A stretch of 64,000 bases of DNA from Xylogone sp. PMI_703 (GCA_021399445.1 JAJTUQ010000008.1:1054001-1118000), one strand, 5' to 3'; counted from the first letter of the stretch, positions 46,300 through 58,937 are shown. The notes: a model not told the origin generated them from the sequence alone. Numbers and translations: made by a program.

Positions 46300-49093
46300 A
46301 GTAGGTTTAAGCTTTATAACTATAATTCGTAAAGAAAGGTATAACTTTAGTAGTTTTGCTCTTTACGTTATTATATATTAGTTGCGCCATTGGTAAGAAA
46401 TCTCTCTAATTTGACTGTTTGTAATTTATATAACAATAAAGATAAACTCCTATAATCTGGTTTACTTGTTCGGTCTGACTATCTGTCTGAGCCTATCCTT
46501 TTATAACGATTTTTCTTTTAATGCTTAATCTCTTACAGATTACTTCCCAGAATTTTGACATAAAGAGTTTGTCTTTGTCCGAAATAATTTCTGCTGAAAT
46601 ATCATAGTTCACTATAACCCTGGAAATCGTGATTTTCGCTAAATCCTCAGCTGTCTATGTTTTTTTCTATGGTAATATGATGAAGTACTTTGTAAGTTTA
46701 TTCATTATAGTAAGGATAGAGTCATAATGATCTTTATCTAGTCTATTAGCATTTCTTGATGGAGGTAATTTTGTGATAAAATTTCATGAAATAAAAGTCT
46801 AAGACTTTTCTGGTATCTGAAGAGGTATTAATTATCTTACTGACTTTTTCTTTGATGTTTTAGTCCTATGATAAACGTTGCAGTTATTGACGACTTTGGT
46901 GACTTCCTGCTAAAGTTTAAAGATAAAGAATTTCTGCTATAGTCAGTTCTTGGTCTTTGTAATTCCTTGATGATTATATGTGAATAATTTATGTTGTTCT
47001 TTCATAAACTCCTGGGCAATTATTAGTAGAATGAATACTTTCCTGTCCTTTAGCTAAATGTTTAGAAATTCTTGATCCTCGAGTTAATCGGCTTTGGGAT
47101 CTTTAGAGATTTTTTTCTTTTCTGTAATAATTAACTTGATCTTTTCTAGTTATTCTTCGTCAATAACTTATATGACTGTTAATACTTGTATATAATTAAG
47201 GTGTAGAATATTACCTTCTTTTTTAAACATAGTGAATTCTTGTTTAGAACTTCTTTCTATGTAATTTGGTTGTTTACTCAGAGTATTGGCCTTAACGTTC
47301 TCTGATCTTTGGATATAGCGAATCCTGAAATTATATTATGTTAACGTTTCGTACTAACGTACTTGTTTATTGTTAAAATCTTTAGTAGTCATAAAGGTTA
47401 TTAGATTCTTGTGATCTAATAGAATCTCGAATAGATGTTTAATACTACATAAGTAAACCTTCTAATGCTTGTAGTAATTTACGATGACCAAGAGTTCCTT
47501 TTCGTAGATGTCATAATTTAATTCTGCTAGAATAAACTTTCGAGAGTAAAAGGCCACTAGCCTCTAATGTTCTTTGTCATCTTTTTGTGACAAGACTTTA
47601 CTCAACATCTTACTTGAGGCGTCTGTTTCTAGTAAGTATGGTTTCTTGGGATTAGTATGGACTAATATCCGGTCTTCGTTGAACTAATCTTTAATTACTT
47701 AGAAGGCTCTCTTTTGCCTCTCTTCTCAAACGAAGGGGGTATCTTTCTTTGTTAATTTCGTCAACAGGTTAGTTATCTTCGAGTAAGTCGTCATATAACA
47801 TTTATAATAATTAATAAGTTTATTAAACTATTGAACTTCCTTGACTATCTTTGGAGTAAACTATTCTTTGATAACTTTTACTTTTTCTGGGTTTATTCAG
47901 AATTTTTTGTCTAAAATTATTTTATTTAAAAATTTCACTTCTGTCGTGTTAAACTAGCATTTAGCTAGCTTACACTTTATATCATTATCGATTAATATCT
48001 TAAGTATAATATAAACATGTTATCTGTGTTTTTCTAATGTCTTAGAATAAATCAAGATGTTGTCCAAATATACTACTATAAAGTGATCCAAATACAGTCT
48101 CAAGATTGTATTACTCATTTTCTGTATAATTGCTAATATATTCATCAGACCAAAAAGTATAATCAAAGACTTATAAAGTTTATACTTAGTTCGAATAACA
48201 GTATATTACTTGTGTCCCTCCTTGATCCTTATCAAGTTAAATCTTGTGGCGAAGTTTAATTTCGTGAAATATTTGGCTTTAATGAGTATATCTTGTATAT
48301 TATCAATATAGGGTAATGGGTATTTGTTTTTTATAGTTTTACTGTTTAAATTTCTGTAATCTTTATATAATCTTCCCCGGGGGTTGTCTGGTTTTGGCGT
48401 TCATATCAATAGTACTCTCCACAAAGAGCTTAATTCTCTGTAAAAGCTCTTCACAGTCTGTTCATCCAGTCATTCTCTCAGGATCTTATCCCTAGCAGGA
48501 TTCGTTCTATAAATAAGTTTATATGAAAGGGTTGTACCTTCCTGGAGAATGATTTCATGGTTTTATTCTTTATGTGGAAGTAAAGCTACATCTTTCGGTC
48601 ATAAAATGAATAACTTATGATAATTTTAGTATTCTTCCGGGAAAACGTCTAGTTTATTCTGGAGGTCATTCTGAGTAAGTTCAACAGCAAAAACATCTTG
48701 TATAAGTCATTTTTTTGGTTCAGTGCTATAATAATATTTAAATGTTAATTTCTTTATTTTTCAGTTAACGTTTGGGTCATGGAATTCTAACCAAGGTTGT
48801 CCCAGGATGATATTTTCTTTTCCAAGGGAGGAAACCTCAAACCAGATTTGTTCTTAATGGTTTTCAATCTTCATAGTAAACAGTTTAGTTCTAGCGAATA
48901 CTCTTTTCTTTGCTAATGAGCTATTGGCTATTTGTAAAGGCTGATTATAGACTTCAGTCTGTGCATCTATCATTTTAGTGGCTTGTAACAAGATTAAGTT
49001 AATTTGGCTTCTCGAATTTATTAAGGTTCTAAGGTTTCCGTTGCTAAACTTAACATTCAACCGAATAACTTCTTCTTCGTTAGCCATAAACAT
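46300..49093 (-). pseudogene. Gypsy pol: protease, reverse transcriptase, integrase remnants
   Basis: Minus strand from 49093: protease TLINSRSQINLI (from IDSGSQINLI) and ILGQPWLEFHDPNVN; at about 48430-47900 reverse transcriptase DYRNLNSKTIKNKYPLPYID, KAKYFTKLNFATRFNLIRI and VVYLDNILIYSKTLEKH (catalytic box now YLDN); at about 46700-46450 the integrase core AEIISDKDKLFMSKFWEVIC and QTDSQTEQVNQ. Stops are frequent and the changed residues are G-to-A or C-to-T explicable, as by RIP. Confidence 0.85.
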
Positions 49094-50159
49094 ATCAGAA
49101 GTAAATTCTGTATTAAATTCTTCTTCTTAAGTCATCTGAGGCAATGTTTTCCTTGCTCTAGGCTTCCTCAAGTTGAATAGGTTGTTAATACATTTTTTAG
49201 GGAGTATTTATTCATCGTTAAACTCATAATAATAACTTATCCTATAGTCATAACCTTGTTTTTGATACTTTGTATAGAAAATTATTTTTCGATATACTTC
49301 TTTCTTGGTCTAGTACGTTTTTTCTTAGTCTTCATAATATATAACCCAGGTGTAGGAGTCTTGTCGGGGTAGCTATATATTTTCTTTTAGAGAGTAAAGT
49401 ACTGGGTCATTATAATATAATCCGTTGATAATAATTTTTTCGAAGTTAGACTATATAACTTTAACTATTGTTCTTAATTTTTATATTTTATACTAAAGAA
49501 GCTTATCTTGCTAGAGTAATATATCCTAAAGAATATTTCTTTTGATTAGTCTTTAGGTTTCTATATAACTTCTATCAGAGTAAAGAGCTGTTCTAACCAA
49601 TATCATTCTTTTACTTACTTGTGACTTATTTATTTAATAAGGTTAGGCGATAAAGTTTTCTCGTTTTATATAGTTAAAGAACTCGGAACCTCAGAAGATT
49701 TTCCGAAAAGATTCCTTTGTTATTCTTTAGTTAAGTTCTGATACTTTAAATATTATGTATAGGGAATACATTAGTGAAATTCTAGTATATCCCTTTTTTT
49801 TCAGGGATTCTTAATTAACTTGATTGAAATTGTCCTGAAATTCTTCACGGATCATTAGTTCTTCCTTAACTTGTCCTGGGAGGAATAGGTCTGGTAGGTC
49901 AGTAATGTTTTAATATTCTTTTGGAAAAAAGTTGTCGAGGTTAACAGTTTCTAAGCCCCGTCGTTCTACTTCTTTTCTGACAGACATTAATATGTTTAGT
50001 TCATTGATGGTAAAAGAAAAGACTCCTGAAGATGTCATACTCCTGATATCATAATAAACTTCTGTTATAAAGTCTTCTGTAAGAAAAATTCGCAGAATCT
50101 GGTCCAGGGACTAATTTTTAGTATTCTCTGGTAACTTATCGGAGTTGTTTTATCTTATT

Positions 50160-51110
50160 AATGAAACGTCACCTAAATCATGGGATTCGTTATTTTCGGC
50201 CGAGGACATCATGGACACAGTCTTGGCCTCCTTTGGTTTTCCTTTATCCTTGTTATTATGTTCCCGGGCAGTATGTCTGGCTTGTCCATACTTGTAATAG
50301 AGTTTCTTTTCTCTTCTTTCTTTGTATTACTCAAGAGTCAGGTTATATTTGTTTTTTCCTTTTGATAATTCTTTATTACAGTTTTTTGAACTTTGTCTTC
50401 TTTTTCTTATGATTTTATCAAGGTTTATCGGGTCTTCTCGATCATTAATGTAGCCCTTTCGTTTATTTGTCTGTGAGGAATAAGGAATTCTTCTTTTCCT
50501 TTTTATACGCTATTCGTATTAAAAATTGTTAATCTCCTTAACTTCCTTCATCTGCTTAACTAACGTATCCGGGCGAGGTCTGATACGAGCTAATTCGTCT
50601 TTAACGGATTCTTTTAACCTCTGGCAATACTAGAACATTAATGCTTTATCTTCTTAACTAGTCATATTACTTAGTTGCCGGAATTTGGTGTTATAAACAG
50701 AAACAGAGCTAATCTGTTTTAAGGTATGTAATTACTGTTTTACTTTGTCCGTTTCATGAAGATCCCCGAAGACTTTTTCCATTTCTTCTTTAAAGCTCTT
50801 GAAGGATGCAAATAAGTTAGTGATATCTTGCTATCTTCTTTTATCTTTTTCGGTGAAGTTCTCGAAATTCTTTATATATGGCAAAGCTTATTGTAATATT
50901 TCTTTTTCCAGGTAAGTAAATAACCACATAATCCGTTGAAAGTCATTTTGAAATTTATCTTTATGTAAGTTCAAATATAAATGAATTCAGAACTTGAAAA
51001 GTTTTAGCTTGGACCTGTCTCCTCTAAAGCTTTCGATCTTTCTTAGATCTAGCTTTTTTTCAATGAAGTTAGTTATTGAATTAGGATTAGCTTCGGGGGC
51101 TTAAGGGTTC
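50160..51110 (-). pseudogene. Gypsy gag remnant
   Basis: Minus strand reads the Retrotrans_gag fold: ESFRGDRSKLKLFKF, DKFQNDFQRIMWLFTYLEKE, KQISSVSVYNTKFRQLSNM and LKESVKDELARIRPRPDTL. It ends with the zinc knuckle KLYYKYGQARHTARN, in which both expected N-terminal cysteines have become Tyr (TGT to TAT). Several stops interrupt it. Confidence 0.85.
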
Positions 51111-51165
51111 TGTTGTGAAGATAAGTCTCCAGCTATAGTACCTTCGAGTTTCAAGGTGCTCAAAG

Positions 51166-51822
51166 TGTAATGTTCTTACAAAGGTTTAGGGTTATTTATT
51201 ACTTAAATGATAAATAAAGGTAAAGGGCAAAAAAATAACTTTACTATAATTTAAGATAATTATTATGAAATGCAGGTATACTGTAAATTAATTGAGTTAA
51301 GCATATAGTTCCTATTTACTATAAAACTATTTATTTATAAAGTAAACGAACTTTGGGATCAGATAGATCAGTTCGAGTTTTACTGATCGTAGAATTAATA
51401 TAATCAGTACTAATCCTCCTGATCTCTCTAGGTCATGTCGATCAGTACTGATCTGACTGATTGTCTTAGCTAATCCAGATGTTCGTTTAATTGTTAGTAT
51501 TAGCTTTTTGTATATATAAGTAAATTGCTAGCATAAGTAGAAAGGTAGTACTATTTCTCTGATAGTACTTCCACCTAGCTAGTACAACCAAAGGGTTAGT
51601 ATTATAATTCTGATAATACTATCCTTTAACTTGTATAACCCTTTCTATAGTACTAGTGTTGAACTTGTATTATCCTTTTGTTAGTACTAATAATGCAATA
51701 GTACTAGTGATACCATAACCAGGACCCTGATAGCCGTCTTATCTTATACTTATTTAACTAAGGTGACAGCTATAGAGGCCCTATAATCAGGTCACTTGTC
51801 ACAACCTTGCAGGGTCGTGACA
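51166..51822 (-). repeat. LTR (transcript 5' end)
   Basis: Partner of 44425-45081, same length, differing from it mainly by A/G and C/T changes. Followed by the CTTCC duplication. Confidence 0.9.
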
Positions 51823-52057
51823 CTTCCCCAGACTGATTCTAATATTCCTCGAACAGTTATAGTTATTTGTAACATAAGAAATTGTAAGTAAGTATTAAAT
51901 ATTATTATATAAATATAAATATAAATATTTTATAGTAAAAAATGGGTTAAACAAAGAGTTAACCAATCAACTAACAATTATTATATTCATTTCCGAGCTA
52001 AACATTCATTTATTTCTTTACAATCTTTAGAAAATAATATAGATTCAGGTAAATATT

Positions 52058-52628
52058 TGTAATGTTCCTACAAGGGTATGGGGTTATCTATTACTCAAAT
52101 GATAGATGAAGGTAAAGGGCAAGAGAATAGCTTCACAAGGCTTTAGGGTAGTTACTATGAAATGCAGGTATGCTGTAAATCAATTGAGTTGAGCACGAAG
52201 CTCCTATCTACTGTGAGTTTTATCTACTTATATAGAGAGTGAATTTCCTTCGAGTCCCATTGATCCCATTGCTCCTCCTGGGATCCGCTTACCTAATCCA
52301 GGTGCTCGCTTATTCGCTAGTACTAGCTTTTTACATGTACGAGTAAATCGCTAGTACAAGCAGAAAGGTAGTACTATTTCTCCGATAGTACTACTACCTA
52401 GTTAGTATAACCAAAGGGTTAGTACTATCCTTTAGCTCGTACAACCCTTTCTATAGTACTAGTGTTGAACTTGTGCTATCCTTTCGCTAGTACTAGTAAT
52501 GCGATAGTATTAGCGATACCATAACCAGGACCCTGATAGCCGTCTTATCTTATACTTATTTAATTAAGGTGACGGTTATAGGGGCCATATAACCAAGTCG
52601 CTTGTTACAACCTTGCGGGGTCATGACA
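52058..52628. repeat. Solo LTR of the same Gypsy family
   Basis: Starts TGTAATGTTCC and ends GGTCATGACA, homologous to the 657-bp LTRs but 571 bp, lacking about 86 bp around the GATCAGTACTGATC palindromes. Flanked by ATATT on both sides (52053-52057 and 52629-52633). No internal sequence remains, so it arose by LTR-LTR recombination of a second insertion, in a transposase intron. Confidence 0.92.
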
Positions 52629-55231
52629 ATATTATTATTATTAAATTAGTTTATATTAATATTTTAATAAATACTCAATCTGATATATCTGAGTATTTTA
52701 GTTCTCAAAGAGCTCAAAAACGCCGATTAAGCGAATTTGATAATAATATATTTAAAAGAAAACTTTTAAATTTTATTATTTCAAATAATTTATCATTTAA
52801 TATAATTGATAGTAAATCTTATAAAGATTTATTTGATTATATGAAAAAGTAAGTTTATTCATTTATTTTTGATTTATACTAATTAATTTTAATATTTAAT
52901 AGTGATTTACCTATTGTTAATAGGAAAAACCTAAAATCTGAGCTGATATCTATTTACAATTTATCTAAAATTAAATTAATAGATGAATTTAAAGCTTATA
53001 TAGATAATTATGGTTATTTTTCTATTACTTTAGATGCTTGGACAGCTATAAATCAAGATGTTTATCTTGGAATTACAGTGTAAGTATTATTATTATTTAT
53101 TAAATTTTTTACTAATAATTTATTTATTTTAGGCATTTTATAAATAAAGATTTTAATTTAAAATCTTATTTATTAGGAATGCAAGATCTAAAAGATAAAT
53201 ATTCAGGACATTATTTATCTGAAGTATTAATAGATACTTTAAAAGATTTTAATATCTTTTCGAATATTATTAGGTAAGTTTTAATTTATTAATATTTTTT
53301 TTTGTTAATTATTTTAATAGTATTACAAGAGATAATGCTTCTTCAAATGATACTTTAATATCTTACTTTATTAAAGCTTATAAAGTTGAAAGTCTTCGAT
53401 TTAAAGGTGATATAGCTTGTAGTGCTCATGTTTTAAATTTAGCGGTTCAAGCTATATTAAAATCTTTAATCAAAAATGAATATGATCCATTTAAAGATTC
53501 TGAAGTTATTAGAACTGTCGAAGAAGAAATTGATTCTATAGACAATAATTTAAGTAAGTTATATAATTCTTTATATAATTTCTTATTAATTAATTATTAT
53601 TTTAGATTTATCTGTCTGGAAAAAGATTCGAAAGACTATTATTACTTTTAAATATAGTCAACAAAATCAAAGAGACTTAAAAAGTCAAATGAAAGCTCAA
53701 AAGCTAGTAGATCAAGCTTTATCTCAATTAGGTTAATTTTTATTATTTTTATTATTTTAACTCTTTATTAATCATTTTAATAGATAACAAAATACGATGG
53801 TCTTCGACATATAATATGCTTAATAACTTTTTAGCTATTTATAAGCTTATTTAATCAGTTATAGCTATATCTGATAATAAAGCTTTTAAATCTAAATCGT
53901 TATTATTAACTGAAGATGAAATTGAATATATTCAAGATTGTTTATTAATTTTGGAAATATTTGTTAAAATTATTAATAAATTACAAGGAGATTCATATCT
54001 TATAATTTATTATATTATACTTTCAGTATATAAGATTTATCGAAAACTTGGTAAAGCAAGATTAAGATTTCCAGTAAGTTATTAATTAACTAATAAAATA
54101 ATAACTAATATTTAAATAGAAAAATTCTCCTTTTGTTGAAGCAATAAATCGAGGTATTACTAAATTAAAGAAATATTATCCTGATACCGGAATTGTTACA
54201 CCTAAAATGGGAGCATTATATCTTTCTTTAATTTTAGATCCTCGAATTAAAAGAGAAGGATTAAAAAAAGTTGGTTTAACTAGTGGCCAAGCTAGTGATA
54301 CAGTATCATTACTTGAATCTGAGTATAAAGAGTAAGTCTTTATTTATTTGTTTATATATATATTTATTATTATAAGTTATTAATTATTTTTAGAGAAAAA
54401 AAGGATTTTTATAATACTTTACCATCTTTAGTAAATACTGATAACTCAGATTTATATGATTCAGATGACAATATTTATTTACCTGGAAATAATCCTGAAT
54501 CTTTAGATGAGTTCACTTTATATTTTGAGGAAAAAAGGTCAACTGAAGAAGTAAGTATATATTAAAATTTAAATAATTTATATTAACTATTTTAGGTTAA
54601 TCCATTAGATTTTTGGAAATTAAACCAATCAAAATATCCGGTTTTAGCTATATTAGCTCGAAGATGTATTCAAATTCCAGCAACTTCAGCTTCTAGTGAA
54701 CGCTTTTTTTCACAAGGAGCTTTAAATATAACTAAATTAAGAAATAGACTTAATAAGTCTACTTTTAATTTAATTATGTCTTTAAAAAGTTGGGGAATAT
54801 ATACTGATGATATTAATGAAGAAGATCTAAGGGAAATTGAATTAGAAGAAGGAATATCTAATTTTATTATCTAGATTTAGTTTATTCTTTTTTGAATTTA
54901 ATTAATTTTCTTCGATTTTAATTTGTTTTATTTCATTTTTATGTAAAAACTTATTATACTTTGTAAAAACTTATTATACCTCATAAATTATATTAAAACA
55001 TAATATAATACGAGAAAAACGCGAGAAAACGCGTGAAAACACGAAAAAAACGCGTAAAAGGTTAAAAATATTTATAATTATTCAAATTATTTAAATATTA
55101 TTTGAATATAAATTCAAAATATTCTAATCAAATCCTTAAAATCCGTTATTCTAATCTAATCGAATAATATTTTAAATTATTCAAATAGCTATTCGAATAC
55201 TTTGAATAAAATTGCCAACACTGATTGTTAT

Positions 55232-58200
55232 ACCGTCCAGGGCATAAATGCTTTCAAACCCAATTGAGAAGAATAATGCTGATTGATAATTCTAAAAGAG
55301 TGTAAGATGAAAATAAAATATGACGGGTTTTAATTCATGGAGGGGAAGGTCGTAAAATTATATCGGGATTTGCTCTGATCAATTCCAGGCTCTGTTGGGA
55401 TCTCCCTTAATTAACTAGAACGCAGTGGATGACTTGTGTCTGTGCAGACTATATTAAGATCAGCCTATGGCACGGCGACGCTGTAGTAAAGCCCAATCAA
55501 TGTAGGACAGCCGAGACGGCTCAGGAACCAGGTCAGCAAACGGCTAGGTCACTGAGACATCAAGTGTATTTTAGTTAAAGCCCAACAACAATTTAAAAAA
55601 GACATGTCAGATCCTCTTTCTATAGCGGGTTAGACTTCAGTCTCCCTCCCCTGCTTTTCCTCCATATACAAATCGAAAATTCATCCTCCTTCCCATTCAT
55701 CTACACTTGGTCTTAAGCCCATGCAATGTTGAACAGATATAGTTACAACTTGCTCAACGTCAAAGTTTCCCCCCCTTATAAATTACCACGCTTTTAGTAT
55801 TAACTTTACTAATCCTCGTTTAAAGTAATACTTCACAGTAAAGTCTAGAGAAAATGTGATCAGATCTCGAACATATATGGCTCTTATTTGTGACTTAACT
55901 ACTGATCTGCACTAACTATCATGACATTCTACCTTCATTTTCACTAACCCTGTCCACACATCTCTCAACATCTTTCTTATGTTTTATGCCCCACATTATT
56001 AATTTAGTTTTGAGACCATGTCGAAGTCAGGATGAACTTAGCTTTTATAGTTTACGTTACTCTAATTATTATGTTCATTAATATACATATATATATATAT
56101 TATAGTTTTGTTATCATTCTTTATGTGTCCTCATATACAACACTTGAAATACAGTACAGATTATTTCAGTACAATTATATGTAAAGTAAAATGATCATCT
56201 TCAATTGTTGGTCTGGGCTCCTTTTTCTCTTCGCCAACACTGTGCTCAGCATAAAAGCTAACCTGGATAAACTTAAGATGTCTTTTACAACATCATTTTT
56301 TTCAGATCCTCCCTTTACTACACGTCCAAAAACGAGATATTAGATCAAAGATGCTTACGCCTGTGATCTGATCATTGGTAGAAACGATCTCTCACAGTTA
56401 AAAAGAACCGGGTTTGGCGATACTGAAGTCCTTGACTTCGCTGACTATCATAAGAGCACAAATAAGGATCTGTCGTATTATAAGCATTAATTCAGAAAAC
56501 TAGTCAAGCTTATTCGAATCTCTTGTCGAGAATGCGGTGAACCTGGGTATACACCTTGATTTCTGTCTTAGAGCAACTTCTGGTAAAACAGCTATTACCT
56601 CTTTCAACCCGAGAACTGACCTCGGCCTTGAAATAACATTAATTTATTTCTCTCACTCATGTGTTCGTCTTCATTGCTTCCACTCACAAAAGATTATCAA
56701 CAAGTCTACGGATTCTAGTATTTTGGTCCTAACATATCTTACAATAGTCTAATACCAGACATCAACACCACCTCGTTTGGAAAATACTCAGATGGTATAT
56801 ATGTACGAAACTTTTTATCCCTCATCATTGTACTAACAAGAGGAATTCCAGAGATTCGTCTTCACAATGCTTAACAGACTTAACAACGATAATATAACTG
56901 CTTCCAAGGTACAAACTCTCGTATACTCAATAATGGTTGATTTCTCAGACAGTATCGACTGCCTAACACCTAAATCTAGCTCGAGCAACTGTTCTATCTT
57001 CTTCATAACTCCCGAGGATCCTGGAACCTGCATTCTCATTGCGTTTTGGACACTTGGAGCTGCTAGCCGGGAGACTCCTGGTGATCTACATAAGACTAAC
57101 CCGGTATTCCTAGCCTCTGCAGGACTTTATTACACAGACCACTTCTCTGAAGCTAGTACAAATACCACGACCATATTTTTCAAGAATAATGTCTTCACGG
57201 ATTTAGTTAAGAGATTTCTACCCCAACTCCCCGGCCCATCTTACGCTTAACAAGATAGTCTTGAGTTCGGCAACATCGACGAACATTAAGGAATCGATAT
57301 AGAAAAACACTGGAAAGTGATACAACCGTATAGGCCCGGGCTTGCATTACCAAGCCTGTTTACATCTCGTTGAATATATGATAATATTATTGTCACCGTA
57401 AAGATACTCAATGATTACAAATATGTTCTCTCAGATAGATATCGAGCATATACAGAAACAACAACTCTCTGGTCACATTCACTAAGGATATAATACAACT
57501 AGTAACCATACAGATATACAGCACCATCCATAGATATTACAAGTATAGCTACGATGAGTGACACTCCTGAGACAGAGTCTCTTGATTTTAGAAATAATAT
57601 AAATAATATGAGATATATGTCTGATGATATACATATACTAACCAGCGAAGGAATATTTTCCGAAGAACTGAGTACTACAGCAGATGACTAATACCAAGTC
57701 CTATGACTAAACATATTATCAGAAGTCCTTCCGGGAATTATAACAAAGATTAATATGATGAACCTCTATGGTTATTCTTATTCAGGTTATTATCTTGAGA
57801 TTACTTAGCTAGGTTATATAATATTCAGAAGTTAATATAAGAATTTCTTTTTGAAACTTTATTTATTAAATATATTTTTACTTTATAAAGTAAACTTTTT
57901 ATTAATTTATTAATAAAGTAACTTTTCTTTAACCTTTTTATAATTTCATTTTATAAAGTAAAGATATAAAATTTAAAAAATTTAAACTTTTTTTTTTTAT
58001 AAGACGAAAGTTAATTAGTTTATTAATAAAAAGACTTTAAATTATTCATAATCTTGTTTTATTATTCAAAAAAGTAAATAAAGAAGTTTTACTCTATGAA
58101 GTAAAAAGGTTTATTGATTTATTTAAAAACAATTTATCTTTTTTTACCCTTTTTTATCTTATCTACTTTGATCTTTGTCTTACAAGGTCAAAATCTTAAC

Positions 58201-58239
58201 CTTATTATCTTTAATCAAGAGCTACAGGTGCTTTACTAT
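55232..58239. other. Intergenic with a possible decayed secreted-protein gene
   Basis: From ATG at 56191 a frame starts with a signal-peptide-like segment (FNCWSGLLFLFANTVLSIKA) and continues about 110 codons interrupted by a TAG and a TAA, reaching ISCRECGEPGYTP. A 127-codon frame at 56867-57250 is polar and Ser/Thr/Asn-rich. I recognise no family; it may be a RIP-damaged or multi-exon gene. 57840-58150 is an AT-rich stretch repeating CTTTATAAAGTAAA-like palindromic units. Confidence 0.35.
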
Positions 58240-58937
58240 AGAAAGCATTAACCACGAACTATTACTATAATAAGAGTTTCATTGACTACACCTACAAGAC
58301 CGAACACAGGTTAACTTGTAACTATACTTACAAAGTCATTCATGAGAGCTAGCCAGATTGAACATAAGAAGAGAATAAAAGTACTAGTGAAATAGATTAG
58401 ACGTCGACCAAATTTCAAAGCAAATACATCCGACGGCCAGGCCCACGAGGTTAACTACAAAGGCATTGTTAAGTTGCTCAATAGTAAGCATCCAATTTGG
58501 ATCCTCCATATAGACAGACCAAACTACAGTTCCAACGTCTAGTCTACAAGGGCATTAATAACTCACTTACACAATCTGGACAGACAAACAATGTAGGCTA
58601 CATGCAGAGTATATATCCAAAGGCTGTAGAAGGCAATGATTCCAAAATTAACAACTTTGCAGGTCATAGACCAGTTCTATGAACAAACAACATTAGGCTT
58701 GCATTAAAAGAATTTTTATAACTACGCACCAAAGGATCGTTTGGGTCAGACGACGGTTGTGGTTGGAGAACTATGGTTCCGTCATTTCCATGATGAACCT
58801 GCACACGATGACCTTTTGGGCGAGACACCATCAGTACGTTCTATTCAACTTTCTATCGGCCTAGGTAGTCGCTCACTTAGATCCTCGAGCAAGACGGTCC
58901 CCGGAGCATTCTCCGGAAGAATGACTGGTCCGTCCAT
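58240..58937 (-). pseudogene. MFS transporter, N-terminal part, dead
   Basis: Minus strand from ATG at 58937: MDGPVILPENAPGTVLLEDL, then a frameshift, VLQPQPSSDPNDPL, a GTGCGT...CATAG intron, NWSMTCKVVNFGIIAFYSLW, TLHVAYIVCLS, VYMEDPNWMLTIEQLNNAFV, VNLVGLAVGCI, and after a small deletion and frameshift KFGRRLIYFTSTF (the GRR loop), SIWLALMND and GLVGVVNETLI. This is the N-terminal half of a fungal drug-H+-antiporter-type MFS protein (QPSSDPNDPLNW is its hallmark). Sequence is lost beyond TM4-5. Confidence 0.75.

Larger units (their letters stand above)
44425..51822 (-). mobile_element. Ty3/Gypsy LTR retrotransposon, RIP-degraded
   Basis: Two LTRs of equal length (657 bp) at 44425-45081 and 51166-51822, each beginning TGTAA and ending TGACA on the + strand. 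The element is flanked by the 5-bp duplication CTTCC (44420-44424 and 51823-51827). Coding is on the minus strand: gag lies at the high-coordinate end, then protease, reverse transcriptase and integrase. A purine run AAGAAAGGGATAG directly against the left LTR (45082-45094, minus strand) fits as polypurine tract. All genes are riddled with stops. It sits inside exon 1 of the hAT transposase. Confidence 0.93.
44306..54874 (+). pseudogene. hAT transposase, split by a retrotransposon
   Basis: Exon 1 (44306-44424) continues at 51828-51887 after the retrotransposon, in exact frame once one CTTCC copy is removed. Then comes an exon at 51936-52048 with a BED-type finger (CNIRNC ... STNNYYIHFRAKH), a solo LTR in the next intron, and about nine more exons to TAG at 54872-54874. 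Introns are short with GTAAGT and TTTTAG ends. Later marks: TQSDISEYFSS linker, YFSITLDAWTA, TRDNASSNDTLISYF with the catalytic Asp, CSAHVLNLAVQ, IRWSSTYNML, and the C-terminal dimer block DFWKLNQSKYPVLAILARR ... PATSASSERFFSQG. One nonsense codon, TAA at 53852-53854, interrupts it at a likely Gln codon. Codon use is extremely AT-rich. The acceptor after the solo LTR is uncertain. Confidence 0.88.
43492..55223 (+). mobile_element. hAT DNA transposon with nested insertions
   Basis: The left end starts CAGTGTAGGAATT and the right end finishes AATTGCCAACACTG, imperfect terminal inverted repeats of CAGTG-TGG-AATT type typical of hAT elements. The 8 bases on each side are identical, ATTGTTAT at 43484-43491 and 55224-55231, the target-duplication length of hAT. 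Inside are AT-rich subterminal sequences with ATTCTAATCTAATC motifs near both ends (about 43530-43548 and 55150-55165) and a hAT transposase gene on the + strand. A Ty3/Gypsy element and a solo LTR are inserted in it; subtracting both and their duplications leaves an element of about 3.75 kb. Confidence 0.93.

Noticed and set aside
48854..49093. 79-residue minus frame as an independent gene
   Set aside because: It is the surviving open part of the Gypsy protease region.
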